64,000 bases of DNA. It comes from Cedecea neteri (GTDB taxonomy: Bacteria > Pseudomonadota > Gammaproteobacteria > Enterobacterales > Enterobacteriaceae). Below the pieces are notes generated by a model that saw only the letters and a program-made list of their open reading frames with translations, was not told the DNA's origin and did no database searches. Position 1 is the first letter of the stretch. The number at the start of each line of letters is the position of its first letter. The DNA lies in the NCBI RefSeq assembly GCF_000757825.1, contig NZ_CP009451.1:1550001-1614000 (forward strand), in the 5' to 3' direction. Below, one piece after another: positions 63,525 through 64,000 of the stretch. The position numbers were made by a program, and so were the translations under genes.

Positions 63525-64000
<476 letters not shown>

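Overview
This window is a core-chromosome segment of a member of the Enterobacteriaceae. About 50 of its genes follow the E. coli/Salmonella order ffs-ybaZ-ybaY-tesB-amtB-glnK-mdlBA-decR-(cdsH)-cof-ybaE-queC-fadM-ybaV-ppiD-hupB-lon-clpX-clpP-tig-bolA-yajG-ampG ... cyoABCDE-yajR-yajQ-panE-yajL-thiI-xseB-ispA-dxs-yajO-thiL-nusB-ribH-ribD-nrdR-yajI-tsx-secF-secD-yajC-tgt. cdsH beside decR is the Salmonella-type arrangement. The departures from that order suggest neither Escherichia nor Salmonella but another genus of the family, perhaps near Cedecea, Enterobacter or Kosakonia. The species cannot be fixed from the sequence alone.

Region by region. (1) 1-5160 is accessory: a tandem GNAT acetyltransferase, a MocR/YczR-type regulator divergent from a YczE-like membrane protein, an unidentified two-gene module starting with a ribbon-helix-helix protein, and an Lrp/AsnC regulator divergent from an EamA-type exporter. 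(2) 5169-31040 is core: signal recognition particle RNA, ammonium sensing and transport (AmtB-GlnK with a sigma-54 type promoter), an ABC exporter pair, cysteine degradation, queuosine precursor synthesis, and the proteostasis cluster tig-clpP-clpX-lon-hupB-ppiD, with good sigma-32 promoters at lon and clpP. (3) 31118-39123 is an insertion between ampG and cyoA: a 925-residue three-flavin NADH:fumarate-reductase-like enzyme, divergent from a DASS-family dicarboxylate transporter gene broken by a one-base shift, then an HscC Hsp70 with a membrane J-domain partner. (4) 39587-44465 is the cytochrome bo3 oxidase operon with a clear promoter. It is followed by an unusual structured intergenic stretch with a duplicated terminator. 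(5) 44765-64000 is core metabolism (pantothenate, thiamine, isoprenoid and riboflavin synthesis, Tsx nucleoside channel, SecDF-YajC translocase). Here pgpA, normally next to thiL, and yajD, normally next to secF, are both missing.

The most interesting items are: the redox-enzyme/transporter island with palindromic operators in its long shared regulatory region; the small RHH-led gene pair; the structured intergenic RNA candidate at 44515-44660; the helically phased TACTG(A/T)C array upstream of a small frameshifted gene near tsx; paired NtrC-like sites embedded in the mdlB terminator; and a family of dispersed repeats, one of which sits exactly where pgpA was lost. No CRISPR array, prophage, insertion sequence or tRNA was seen.
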